From the NCBI RefSeq assembly GCF_900090275.1, contig NZ_LT607755.1:2604001-2668000 (forward strand): a stretch of 64,000 bases of DNA, in the 5' to 3' direction. Source of the DNA: Micromonospora zamorensis. GTDB taxonomy: Bacteria > Actinomycetota > Actinomycetes > Mycobacteriales > Micromonosporaceae. Positions within the stretch are counted from its first letter, which is position 1. Every line of letters begins with the position of its first letter. Under the pieces are notes generated by a model. That model saw only the letters and a program-made list of their open reading frames with translations, was not told the origin of the DNA and searched no databases. The position numbers and the translations under genes were made by a program. Below, one piece after another: positions 25,838 through 34,393 of the stretch.

Positions 25838-27584
25838 GCGGCGGGTCGCGGATCTGGTGGTGGAGCGGCTCCTGGCCTGGCGGGTGCCCCGCGCCTTCGG
25901 ATTTCCGGGTGAGGCGATCGCCCCGCTGGTCGAGGCGTTGGACCGCACCGGCGGTGAGCCGGCGTTCATCCCGGCGCGGCACGAGGAAACCGCCTCGTTC
26001 ATGGCCACCGGGCACGCCAAGTTCACCGGCGGTATCGGGGTCTGCCTCGCCACCCAGGGGCCCAGCGCCGTCCAACTGCTCAACGGCCTCTACGACGCCA
26101 AGCTGGACAGCAAGCCGGTGGTGGCGATCGTCGGGGAGGACATCTCCGGGCCGCTCGGCGGCGCCCACCAGGAGATCGGGCTGAGTCGCCTCTTCGGCGA
26201 CGTGTGCAACCAGTTCGTCCGCTACGGCCGCAGCCCGGAGGACGTGGGGGCGCTGCTGGACCAGGCGTTCCGTACGGCGGCGGCGACGCGCAGCCCGACC
26301 TGCGTCGTGCTGCCCCGGCAGTTGCAGGAAGCCGTGGTGCCCGACCTTCAGACGTACGCCGCCGGGGTGATCACGGCGACCCCGGGTGAGCCGCTGGCCC
26401 GGGTGCTGCCGCACGAGGTGGACCTCGATGCCGCCGCGCAACTGCTCGGCGGCGGCCAGCGCGTCGCGATCCTGGTGGGGCAGGGCGGTCGGGACGCGGC
26501 CCCCGAGATCATCGAGATCGCCGACCGGCTCGGCGCCGGGGTGGCCACCTCACTGCTGGGCAAGCCGGTCCTCGACGAGCGGCTGCCGTTTCACACCGGG
26601 GTGCTCGGCGAGGTCGGCACCCCGGCGGCGGCCGAGCTGATGGGTGGCTGCGACACGCTGCTGATGGTCGGCACCAACGACCCGTGGACCGACTACTTCC
26701 CGATGCCCGAGCAGGCCCGCACGGTGCAGATCGACATCGACGGTCGCCGGATCGGCACTCGCTACCCGGCCGACGTGCCGCTGGTCGGTGACGCCGCCGA
26801 AACGCTGCGGGCGCTGCTGAACCGCCTGCGCGGACGGCCCGAGCAGCAGTGGCGCGCCACCGTGGAGAGCTCGGTGGACCGATGGCGGGAGGTCGCCGCC
26901 GAGCGGGTCGCCGCGCCCGCCGACCCGGTCAACCCACAGCTCGTCCTCCAGGAGCTGTCCGCCCGGATGCCGGGCAGCGGCGCGGTCGCGGTCGACGTCG
27001 GCTCGGTCCTCTACTGGTACGCCCGGCACCTCACCCTGCCGCCGGGGGTGAAAGCTCAACTGTGCGGCACACTCGGCTCGATGGGCTGTGCCCTGCCGTA
27101 CGCGGTGGCCGCCAAGCTCGCCGCCCCCGACCAACCGGTGATCGCGCTGGTCGGCGACGGGGCGATGCAGCTCAACGGGCTCGCCGAGCTGATCACCGTG
27201 TCGCACCACTGGCAGCAGTGGCGCGATCCTCGGCTGGTGGTGCTGGTGCTCAACAACCGCGACCAGAACGGCATGGGTGGCGGGCGTGAGCCGTCGACCG
27301 ACCCGACCCGCCGTCGACCCGACGTGCCGTACGCCGGTTGGGCCCGGCTGCTCGGGCTGCACGGGGTGCGGGTGGACCGCCCGGAGCTGGTCGGCGCGGC
27401 CTGGGACGAGGCCCTCGCGGCGGACCGCCCCTGCGTACTCGAGGCGGTTGTCGACCCGGCGGTGTCGTTGGCGCCGCCGGAACCGGCGTTCGCCGACCTG
27501 CGCGGCCTGTATGCCGAAGGCGCTCCCGCCCGGAAGGTCCGGGAGCAGGTGACGCTCACCGCGAACGCCGACGACCTCGTTTAG
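25830..27584 (+). CDS. Thiamine-diphosphate enzyme, pyruvate oxidase/dehydrogenase-like
   Basis: A 584-aa ThDP enzyme in the acetolactate synthase/PoxB superfamily. N-terminal Pyr domain with the catalytic glutamate in RHEETASFMATGHAKFTGG (Glu52/53); central FAD/nucleotide-type domain; C-terminal PP domain with the GDG...NN motif, from VGDGAMQLNGLAELI to VLVLNN. The sequence resembles pyruvate dehydrogenase (quinone)/pyruvate oxidase proteins, which decarboxylate pyruvate to acetate. No C-terminal lipid-binding helix like that of E. coli PoxB is evident. The start overlaps the Vms1-like gene by eight bases. Confidence 0.85.
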   Translation: MAERRVADLVVERLLAWRVPRAFGFPGEAIAPLVEALDRTGGEPAFIPARHEETASFMATGHAKFTGGIGVCLATQGPSAVQLLNGLYDAKLDSKPVVAIVGEDISGPLGGAHQEIGLSRLFGDVCNQFVRYGRSPEDVGALLDQAFRTAAATRSPTCVVLPRQLQEAVVPDLQTYAAGVITATPGEPLARVLPHEVDLDAAAQLLGGGQRVAILVGQGGRDAAPEIIEIADRLGAGVATSLLGKPVLDERLPFHTGVLGEVGTPAAAELMGGCDTLLMVGTNDPWTDYFPMPEQARTVQIDIDGRRIGTRYPADVPLVGDAAETLRALLNRLRGRPEQQWRATVESSVDRWREVAAERVAAPADPVNPQLVLQELSARMPGSGAVAVDVGSVLYWYARHLTLPPGVKAQLCGTLGSMGCALPYAVAAKLAAPDQPVIALVGDGAMQLNGLAELITVSHHWQQWRDPRLVVLVLNNRDQNGMGGGREPSTDPTRRRPDVPYAGWARLLGLHGVRVDRPELVGAAWDEALAADRPCVLEAVVDPAVSLAPPEPAFADLRGLYAEGAPARKVREQVTLTANADDLV

Positions 27585-27633
27585 TCGGCTTGGGCCAGGG
27601 CATCAGAAGCGGCCCGACGATGCTGGAGGTCCC

Positions 27634-28737
27634 ATGTCCGAGACCGCTGACCGCCGCTACGGCCCGGCGATCCTGCCGCGGCCGCGTGGCCCGCTCTCCG
27701 CGGCGGTGGTCGAGGCTCTGCGGCGCCCGCCGCACGACCTGCCGACCGGTCTCGGCGTCGACCCCGACCCGGCGGACCCGATCACCGACGAGGACCTGCA
27801 ACTGACCCTGTTCCTCTGCTACGAGCTGCACTACCGGGGCTGGCTCGGGGTGGACGACTCGTGGGAGTGGCAGCCGACGTTGCTCGCGTTGCGCGCCCGT
27901 TGCGAACGGATCTTCGAGGCGGCACTGCGCCGGCTGGTCGGGACGCCGACGGTGCCCGCCGCCGGGGTGGCTGCCGGCCTGACCGAGCTGGTCGCGGCCG
28001 ACGACGGCCCGCCGCTGGCCGCCACGCTGCAACGACGTGCCGACCTCACCCAGTTCCGCGAGTTCGTCGTCCACCGTTCCGTCTACCACCTGCGTGAGGC
28101 GGACCCGCACAGCTGGGCGCTGCCCCGCCTGGGCGGCCCGGCCAAGGCCGCGCTCGTGGAGATCCAGACCGACGAGTACGGCAACGGCCGGCTGGACCGG
28201 ATGCACGCCGAGCTGTTCCGCCGCACCCTCGACCGGCTGGGGCTGGACACCGCGTACGCCGCTCACCTGGACGCCGTGCCGGCGGTGACCCTGGCGACCA
28301 ACAACCTGATGTCGCTCTTCGGCCTGCACCGACGGCTGCGCGGAGCGCTGCTCGGGCACCTGGCCGCGTTCGAGATGACGTCCTCGCTGCCGAACCGCCG
28401 CTACGGCAACGGGCTACGCCGCCTCGGTTTCGACGAGGTCGCCACCCGCTTCTACGACGAGCACGTCGAGGCCGACGCGGTGCACGAGCAGATCGCCGCG
28501 CACGACATGTGCGGCGGCCTGGTCCGTGTCGAGCCGGACCTCGCCCCCGACGTGCTCTTCGGCGCGGCGGCCGGGCTCGCGGTGGACCGGTTGTTCGCCG
28601 GGCACCTGCTGGACAGTTGGGCCGCCGGTCGCAGCTCACTGCGGCCACCCGCCCCGCCAACCGTGCCGCCGACCGTCTCGATCGCCGTGGCCGCGCCCGC
28701 CGCTCTGACCCCGCCGGCCCCGCCCGCGCTCGTCTGA
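27634..28737 (+). CDS. Iron-containing redox enzyme, heme-oxygenase-like fold
   Basis: A 367-aa helical protein of the heme-oxygenase-like diiron oxidase (HDO) group, called iron-containing redox enzyme family. Visible metal-ligand-type motifs include ELHYRGWLGVDDSWEWQP near residue 54, EIQTDEYGNGRLDRMHAELF around 174-194, and FYDEHVEADAVHEQIAAHDM near 273-290. The C-terminal 40 residues are a Pro/Ala-rich tail. Start ATG follows GGAGG. The substrate is unknown. It converges with a CDGSH iron-sulfur gene, an association of iron proteins that is likely functional. Confidence 0.78.
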   Translation: MSETADRRYGPAILPRPRGPLSAAVVEALRRPPHDLPTGLGVDPDPADPITDEDLQLTLFLCYELHYRGWLGVDDSWEWQPTLLALRARCERIFEAALRRLVGTPTVPAAGVAAGLTELVAADDGPPLAATLQRRADLTQFREFVVHRSVYHLREADPHSWALPRLGGPAKAALVEIQTDEYGNGRLDRMHAELFRRTLDRLGLDTAYAAHLDAVPAVTLATNNLMSLFGLHRRLRGALLGHLAAFEMTSSLPNRRYGNGLRRLGFDEVATRFYDEHVEADAVHEQIAAHDMCGGLVRVEPDLAPDVLFGAAAGLAVDRLFAGHLLDSWAAGRSSLRPPAPPTVPPTVSIAVAAPAALTPPAPPALV

Positions 28738-28833
28738 TCCGAAGGGCTCGTCACACCCGGAAGCCGACGGATCAGATCCAATCGTGTGGGGTCTGCGTAG
28801 AGCGCCGGCCGTTGGGTGAGGGCTTGCCGCTCC

Positions 28834-28902
28834 CTTTGCTCTGCACCCGCCCACGCGCCACACACGCTCCGTAACCGGTGCGTGGATGGGTGCAGAGCAA
28901 AG
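28834..28902. repeat. Palindromic element C (long inverted repeat)
   Basis: Two 23-base arms at 28834-28856 and 28880-28902 match at 21 positions. The outer arms read CTTTGCTCTGCACCC and GGGTGCAGAGCAAAG. The centre holds CCACACACGCTCCG. It lies between the convergent HDO and CDGSH genes and may act as a bidirectional terminator or be a dispersed element; only one copy is in this window. Confidence 0.8.
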
Positions 28903-28968
28903 GTGGCGTCGTGCCTATGGTCTGGGCCGTCCGGGCGCGCTCTCGCTACGTGACGAGGCGACGCGGGG

Positions 28969-29199
28969 TCACCCCTCGCGGGTGGTGCCCGCGCGGAAGT
29001 TAATCGCCTTGTGGGTGCCGTCGCAGAACGGCTTGAGCCCCGACTTGCCGCACCGGCACAACGCAACAGTGCCCCGGCGCGCGTCGATGCGCTCGCCGTC
29101 CGGCGTGACCAGCTCGAAGTCGCCGCGGACCAGCAGCGGCCCGTCCTCGTACGGGGTGATCGTGGCGGCGGGTGGCTCGCTGGTGTCCTCGGTGCGCAT
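28969..29199 (-). CDS. CDGSH iron-sulfur domain protein
   Basis: A 76-aa protein with one CDGSH domain. The cluster motif CRCGKSGLKPFCDGTH supplies three Cys and one His ligand: Cys48, Cys50, Cys59 and His63, holding a [2Fe-2S] cluster. There is no membrane anchor, unlike mitoNEET. ATG at 29199 (MRTEDTSEPP) is chosen since upstream codons are Cys/Arg-rich and unlike the family. It faces the HDO-type enzyme across a palindromic element and may pass electrons to it. Confidence 0.88.
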   Translation of the reverse strand: MRTEDTSEPPAATITPYEDGPLLVRGDFELVTPDGERIDARRGTVALCRCGKSGLKPFCDGTHKAINFRAGTTREG

Positions 29200-29405
29200 G
29201 GCCCCGGAAGTGCCCGCCCTGGCCCGGGCGAAACACGTCCCGCCGCCGTGTTCCGGCACATGGGAGAAGGCCGTTGCCGGCCCGCTCCCGCCGATCGTCG
29301 CCGAACGCCGAGGATGACCGGCGCACCCCGCCGACCGGCGGAATGTGCCGCCGGGTGGGTGATGCCCCGTTTGAACCCCATCGGGACGGGAAGCCGGGCC
29401 GCGTG

Positions 29406-30845
29406 GTGAGCGAACGAGGCAAGGTGGGCCCGGTGCACAAGGTGCACAAGGGGCTGACGGCCGATGGCGCCGGTATGGCCGGCGACCGGGTCGTGGCCGC
29501 GGGCAGCGCCGCCCGGGTTCTGGTCGCCGCCACCGCCCGGGCGCTGCGCGGGGTGGACTGCGCCGACCTGGGCCAGACCGGCCCGACGTCGCGGTTCCCC
29601 GGTGCGCCCGAGCCGGTACGCCGTGCCGCGGTCACCCGCGCCGCCGGTCGGGTCGCGCTGACCGTGGCCCAGGCCGACGAGGTGGACGCCGCCCGGGTGG
29701 CCCGCTGGTTCGTCGACCAGTACCCCCGCCGGCGCTACCCGGGAGTGCTGATCGGCTCTCCGCACGGCGGTGCGGCACACCTCGCGGTAGCCCTCGGCGT
29801 GCCGCTGCTGCCGGCCGGCTTCGACATGATCGTGCACTGGTCCGACGGAGCGGTGGACCGCCCGGCGGCCGCCCTGGAGCACGGCGCGACACTCGCCACC
29901 CGGCTGCTCGCCGGCAACGCCGACCTGCACCTGCGGCAGGTGCACTGCCCGGCCAGCCGAGGCGCTCTGGCCGGCGCGACAGTGGCGCTGACCGCCGCGT
30001 GGAGGGCCCTGCCGGCCGCGTACGCGCAGTTCCTGGCCGACCGCCTGCTCCCCGGCGCACCGGTGCTGCTGGTCCACGACGCGCGCACCTGGCCGGTCCT
30101 GGAGCGCAACGCTGGGCACAGCTTCCAGGTCGGCTGCCCCGCCAGCGGGCTGGACCCGGTGGACTTCCACCCGGACAGCCACGCGCTGCGGCAGGTCCTG
30201 CGCTCCGTCGGCGGCAGCGTGGCCCGGTGGGAGCCGCCGGAGGTTTCCGTGCCGTCGGGTCACGCCGAGCACGGCGTCGACCCGGGCTTCGAGACGGCCG
30301 CGCGGGACTGGTCGGCACGCCACGAGCACCCGCTGCACCGGCTGCTGGTGCCCCGACCGGCGGCGTTGAGCGCGGGCGTCGCCGACCTGTACCGGCGGTG
30401 GCTGCGCGGCGCCGGCAAGACCGGTGACCGGTTGGTGGTGGAATGCGGCCGGCTGCTCGACCCGTGGCAGGTGGTGCGGGCGGGGCTGGTGCCGTACTGG
30501 TGTGAGAACGCCACCCGGCGCACCGTCGACGAGGCCGAGTGGTGGCTGGCCGGCAGCGAGGCGTTCAGCTCGGTGGACGTGTTGCCCGAGCCGCCCGGGA
30601 TGCGCTCGCCCGCGCTGGCGGGGCTGCCCCAGTGGCTGGCCGTGGCCGGGTTCGGGCGACGGCGTCGGGCGTTGGACCGGACCAGCGCCCGCGGCTACCC
30701 GGTGACCTCCGTGCCCACCCGCCGGGCCACCGAGGTCATGCGTGCCCAGCCGTACGACCTGCCCGTGCCGCCCCCGCTGGGGGCCGCCGAGGCGTTGGCA
30801 GTGCTCCGCGACAGCGGCGGCCACCAGGGGTTGCTGGTCTCCTGA
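29406..30845 (+). CDS. Unrecognised 479-aa protein, probably phosphoribosyltransferase-like or hydrolase-like
   Basis: A protein of about 479 residues with no signal peptide or membrane segment. I do not recognise the family. The first third contains VLIGSPHGGAAHLAVALGVP followed by LLPAGFDMIVHWSDG, then a middle domain with VLLVHDARTWPVLERNAGHS, and a C-terminal part with VVECGRLLDPWQVVRAGLVP and WWLAGSEAFSSV. Codon use is that of a normal gene. Two adjacent GTG codons at 29403/29406 are the most likely starts; GTG codons at 29424-29450 or the ATG at 29475 are possible alternatives. Confidence 0.7.
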   Translation: MSERGKVGPVHKVHKGLTADGAGMAGDRVVAAGSAARVLVAATARALRGVDCADLGQTGPTSRFPGAPEPVRRAAVTRAAGRVALTVAQADEVDAARVARWFVDQYPRRRYPGVLIGSPHGGAAHLAVALGVPLLPAGFDMIVHWSDGAVDRPAAALEHGATLATRLLAGNADLHLRQVHCPASRGALAGATVALTAAWRALPAAYAQFLADRLLPGAPVLLVHDARTWPVLERNAGHSFQVGCPASGLDPVDFHPDSHALRQVLRSVGGSVARWEPPEVSVPSGHAEHGVDPGFETAARDWSARHEHPLHRLLVPRPAALSAGVADLYRRWLRGAGKTGDRLVVECGRLLDPWQVVRAGLVPYWCENATRRTVDEAEWWLAGSEAFSSVDVLPEPPGMRSPALAGLPQWLAVAGFGRRRRALDRTSARGYPVTSVPTRRATEVMRAQPYDLPVPPPLGAAEALAVLRDSGGHQGLLVS

Positions 30846-30887
30846 GGCGGAGCACGCCGAAACATCCTCGCGAACCCGGGGTCCCGT

Positions 30888-30912
30888 GATTGAGTACCTA
30901 CGGAGCGGGAAC
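30888..30912 (+). promoter_or_regulatory. Possible stress-sigma promoter before the sigma-STAS gene
   Basis: GATTGA (30888-30893) and GGGAAC (30907-30912), 13 bases apart, faintly resemble SigB/SigF-type boxes (GTTT and GGGTAT). Since the gene downstream encodes a SigB/F/G-family factor, autoregulation would fit. The match is weak. Confidence 0.25.
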
Positions 30913-31068
30913 ATCGCTGGCTGCGACGGCCTGATTGCGCTGCGTAGAGGCGGTGTCGCCCGCTGGCATCCCAGTCACTGACCCACTTTTCCGGCCCGGT
31001 GCGTGGCTCGACCACGCGCACGACCGGTTTCCCGATCCGGGCGGGGGACCTTCCTGAGGGAGGCGCGG

Positions 31069-32211
31069 ATGTTCGGACAGACGAGTACGACCACGACCAC
31101 ACCACCACCCACCGAGCGAGGTCTGGAGGATCTCGACGCGGCGGCACTGGCGTACGCGGCCCGGATCGAAGGGCTGCCACCGGAGCGGCGGGGAGAGGCC
31201 CGGGACGACCTGGTTCGCTTCGCGTTGCCCTTCGCCGGGCGACTGGCCCGCCGGTACCGGGGTCGTGGAGAGCCGCTGGAGGACCTGGAGCAGGTGGCCC
31301 GGCTGGGGCTGGTCAACGCCGTCGACCGGTATGACCCGGAACGGGGCTCGTTCACCGCGTACGCCGCGATCACCATCGTGGGCGAGATCAAACGACACTT
31401 CCGGGACCGGACCTGGGGCGTACACGTGCCCCGCCGGCTGCGCGACCTCATCCTCGAGGTGGGGCAGGCCACCGCCGCGTTGACCAGCGAGCTGTCCCGA
31501 GCCCCGTCGGTGGCCGAACTGTCGGCCCGGCTGGAGACCCCGCAGGCGGAGATCCTCGCCGCGCTGGAGTCGGCGGCCGGCTACAGCCCCGCCTCACTCA
31601 ACGCCCCGGTGGGCGGGGAGAGCTCCGCGGAGTTCGGGGACCTCGTCGGCGAGTCGGACAACGCGCTCGAATCCGTCGACGACCGGGTCACGGTGAGCGG
31701 CCTGCTGCACCGGCTTCCCTGGCGTGAGCGGCGCATCCTGGCGATGCGGTTCTACGGCAACCAGACCCAGGCGGAGATCGCCGCCCGGTTCGGCATCTCG
31801 CAGATGCACGTGTCCCGGCTGCTGTCGCGGGCGCTCACCTGGCTGCGCCAGGCAATGCTCGCCGACGCGCCGCCCCCGTGGCAGAACGGCGCCGCCGAGC
31901 CCGACCCGGGCAAGACCCGGATCTCGGTCAAGCAGAACGGCGACCGGGTGGTCGTCGAGGTCGGCGGCGAGATCGACCGCGACGGCGCGGACCAGCTGCG
32001 CCGGGCCATGCTGGAGGCGGTCACCGGCCAGCCCAGCGAGGTGGTCGTCGACCTGGTCGGCGCGGGTGGTTTCGACGCCGGCGGGATCGCCGCGCTGATG
32101 GCCGGACGGGACGCGGCGGAGCGGACCGGGGTGCCGCTGCGGCTGACCCGGGTGCAGCCCGCCGTGCGCCGCTCGCTCACCGCCGCCGGCCTGGCGCCGG
32201 CCCGGGACTGA
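31069..32211 (+). CDS. SigB/SigF/SigG-family sigma factor fused to a STAS domain
   Basis: A 380-aa protein. Sigma region 2 spans about residues 45-115 (EDLEQVARLGLVNAVDRYDP, then GSFTAYAAITIVGEIKRHFR), region 3 about 120-195 (TSELSRAPSVAELSARL) and region 4 about 205-262 (LPWRERRILAMRFYGNQTQA, then ARFGISQMHVSRLLSRAL). An extra C-terminal STAS domain covers about 285-378 (VVVEVGGEIDRDGADQLRRA). In STAS antagonists the phosphorylated serine lies in a DSSG loop; here the loop reads FDAGGIAALM with no serine. The factor thus carries its own antagonist-like domain. ATG follows GAGGGAGG. A perfect terminator ends the transcript. Confidence 0.88.
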   Translation: MFGQTSTTTTTPPPTERGLEDLDAAALAYAARIEGLPPERRGEARDDLVRFALPFAGRLARRYRGRGEPLEDLEQVARLGLVNAVDRYDPERGSFTAYAAITIVGEIKRHFRDRTWGVHVPRRLRDLILEVGQATAALTSELSRAPSVAELSARLETPQAEILAALESAAGYSPASLNAPVGGESSAEFGDLVGESDNALESVDDRVTVSGLLHRLPWRERRILAMRFYGNQTQAEIAARFGISQMHVSRLLSRALTWLRQAMLADAPPPWQNGAAEPDPGKTRISVKQNGDRVVVEVGGEIDRDGADQLRRAMLEAVTGQPSEVVVDLVGAGGFDAGGIAALMAGRDAAERTGVPLRLTRVQPAVRRSLTAAGLAPARD

Positions 32212-32227
32212 CCGCACACGTACGGGC

Positions 32228-32260
32228 GAAGGGCCGACACCCACCGGGTGTCGGCCCTTC
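32228..32260. terminator. Bidirectional hairpin terminator
   Basis: GAAGGGCCGACACCC (32228-32242) and GGGTGTCGGCCCTTC (32246-32260) are a perfect 15-bp stem with a three-base loop. It sits between the convergent sigma-STAS and cytochrome oxidase genes and can serve both. Confidence 0.85.
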
Positions 32261-32277
32261 TGTGCGCGTACCCCTGG

Positions 32278-34269
32278 TCAGCGCTCCTCGGGGTTGCCGT
32301 CGCTGTGCGGGTGGCGCCAGCGTTCGTGCGGCTTCGGCGCGTCGTCGGCGTCCTCGGGCGGGTCGCTCTCCTCGAAGCTGGGCCGGCGGACGCCGTCCGG
32401 GTCCGGCACGTCCACCGGCCGTGCCCCGGACCGCGGCGCCGGCTGGTACTCGGCCGCCTCGGTGGCGCCGTGCGCGCCCTCGGCCGACGGCGACTCCGGG
32501 GCGTGGTGTTCCATCCGCAGCTCGTCGCTGAACTGCTGCGGCGGCTTGGTGGTGCGTTGCGGCAGATCCCGGCCCAGGTCGGCGACGAGCGGGCCGTACT
32601 TCAGGTCGAACGCCGGCCGTTCCGACCGGATCCGGGGCATCCGGTCGAAGTTGCGCAGCGGCGGCGGGCAGCTGGTGGCCCACTCCAGAGAGTTGCCGAA
32701 GCCCCACGGGTCGTCCACGGTCACCATCGCCCCGTACCGCCAGGACTTCCACGCGTTGTAGATGAAGAACAGGGTGGACGCGCCGAGGATGAACGAGAAG
32801 ATCGTGGAGATGGTGTTCAGGGTGGTGAAGCCGTCGCTGGGCAGGTAGTCGGCGTACCTCCGGGGCATGCCCTCGTTGCCCAGCCAGTGGTGCACGAGGA
32901 AGGTGCCGTGGAAGCCGATGAACATGGTCCAGAAGTGCAACTTGCCGAGCCGCTCGTCGAGCAGCCGCCCGGTCATCTTGGGCCACCAGAAGTAGTAGCC
33001 GGCGAAGAGCGCGAAGACCACGGTGCCGAACACCACGTAGTGGAAGTGCGCCACCACGAAGTAGCTGTCGTGGGTGTGCCAGTCGACCGGCGGGCTGGCC
33101 AGCAGCACGCCGGTGAGGCCACCCAGCAGGAACGTGACCAGGAAGCCGATGGCGAACAGCATCGGTGTCTCGAAGGTGAGCTGGCCCTTCCACATGGTGC
33201 CGATCCAGTTGAAGAACTTCACGCCGGTGGGCACCGCGATCAGGTAACTGAGGATGCTGAAGAACGGCAGCAGCACCTGCCCGGTGGCGAACATGTGGTG
33301 CGCCCACACGGTCATGGACAGCACGGTGATCGCGATGGTGGCGAGCACCAGCCCGGTGTAGCCGAAGATCGGCTTACGGGAGAAGACCGGGATGACCTCG
33401 GTGATGATGCCGAAGAACGGCAAGGCGATGATGTAGACCTCGGGATGGCCGAAGAACCAGAACAGGTGCTGCCAGAGCATCGGGCCGCCGGTCGCCGCGT
33501 CGTACACGTGAGCGTTGAGCAACCGGTCGGCGGAGAGCGCCAGCAGCGCGGCGGCCAGCAGCGGGAAGACGAGGATCACCAGCACGCTGGTGAACAGCAT
33601 GTTCCAGGTGAAGATCGGCATCCGGAACATGGTCATGCCGGGGGCGCGCAGGGTCAGGATCGTGGTGATCAGGTTGACCGCGCCGAGGATGGTGCCGAGC
33701 CCGGACACGACCAGGCCGAGCACCCACATGTTCGCGCCCACCCCGGGGGAGTTCTCGACGCTGCTCAGTGGGGTGTAGGCGGTCCAGCCGAAGTCGGCCG
33801 ACCCCTGCGGTGTGAGGAAGCCGCCGACCACCATCAGCCCGCCGAACAGGTACAACCAGTAGGCCAGCGCGTTGAGGCGGGGGAACGACACGTCCGGCGC
33901 GCCGATCTGGATCGGCACGATGTAGTTGGCGAACCCGAAGGCCGCCGGCGTGGCGAACAGCAGCAGCATCACCGCGCCGTGCGAGGTGAAGAGCTGGTTG
34001 TACTGCTCCGGGGACAGGAACTGCATCCCCGGGCGGGCCAACTCGGCCCGCATCACCATCGCCTCCAGGCCGGCCAACACGAAGAAGGCGAAGGAGGTCA
34101 GCAGATACAGCAGGCCGATCTGCTTGTGGTCGGTGGTGGCGAGGAACTTGAGTAACGAGTTGCCGGGGACCGGCGCGCGTACCTGTCCGGGGAAGCCCCC
34201 GAAGCGGGCCGGAGCCAGGATCGCCGGGCCCCGATCTCGACCGGGTTCCGTGGTTACCCGCTTGGGCAT
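32278..34269 (-). CDS. ctaD: Cytochrome c oxidase subunit I
   Basis: A 663-aa heme-copper oxidase subunit I with about 12 transmembrane helices. It has the heme and CuB ligands of A-type oxidases: [13 protein letters not shown] (heme a His), [17 protein letters not shown] (CuB His with the cross-linked Tyr), [10 protein letters not shown] (two CuB His) and [15 protein letters not shown] (heme a3 and a His). It reduces oxygen to water while pumping protons. The last 100 residues are a charged, Pro/Glu-rich tail ([17 protein letters not shown]). No ctaC, ctaE or ctaF gene is adjacent, so this is a separate copy or an isolated locus. Start is the ATG at 34269. Confidence 0.93.
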   Translation of the reverse strand: MPKRVTTEPGRDRGPAILAPARFGGFPGQVRAPVPGNSLLKFLATTDHKQIGLLYLLTSFAFFVLAGLEAMVMRAELARPGMQFLSPEQYNQLFTSHGAVMLLLFATPAAFGFANYIVPIQIGAPDVSFPRLNALAYWLYLFGGLMVVGGFLTPQGSADFGWTAYTPLSSVENSPGVGANMWVLGLVVSGLGTILGAVNLITTILTLRAPGMTMFRMPIFTWNMLFTSVLVILVFPLLAAALLALSADRLLNAHVYDAATGGPMLWQHLFWFFGHPEVYIIALPFFGIITEVIPVFSRKPIFGYTGLVLATIAITVLSMTVWAHHMFATGQVLLPFFSILSYLIAVPTGVKFFNWIGTMWKGQLTFETPMLFAIGFLVTFLLGGLTGVLLASPPVDWHTHDSYFVVAHFHYVVFGTVVFALFAGYYFWWPKMTGRLLDERLGKLHFWTMFIGFHGTFLVHHWLGNEGMPRRYADYLPSDGFTTLNTISTIFSFILGASTLFFIYNAWKSWRYGAMVTVDDPWGFGNSLEWATSCPPPLRNFDRMPRIRSERPAFDLKYGPLVADLGRDLPQRTTKPPQQFSDELRMEHHAPESPSAEGAHGATEAAEYQPAPRSGARPVDVPDPDGVRRPSFEESDPPEDADDAPKPHERWRHPHSDGNPEER

Positions 34270-34393
34270 GGTTGCTCACCCCGTCGTGACGGCAGAAAGG
34301 ACGGGCGTGCCTACCCGACCCTCTCCCCATGTAACCAGCCCAGAGCGGTAATTTCGGTCAGATCGCCAGTACCGGCGCACCTACCGCCATCGT

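Noticed and set aside
28834..28902. CRISPR-type repeat
   Set aside because: A single inverted repeat with no spacers or cas genes; the three tandem CAGGCCC units at 46304 are also far too short.
28452..30914. Very long minus-strand open frame opposite the HDO, CDGSH and 479-aa genes
   Set aside because: It is antisense to plus-strand genes with clear domains, its composition is Arg/Pro/Gly-rich without motifs, and long antisense frames are common in DNA this rich in GC.
32248..34155. 635-codon plus-strand frame opposite ctaD
   Set aside because: The protein is Glu/His/Arg-rich without helices or motifs and mirrors ctaD codons; ctaD is certain.
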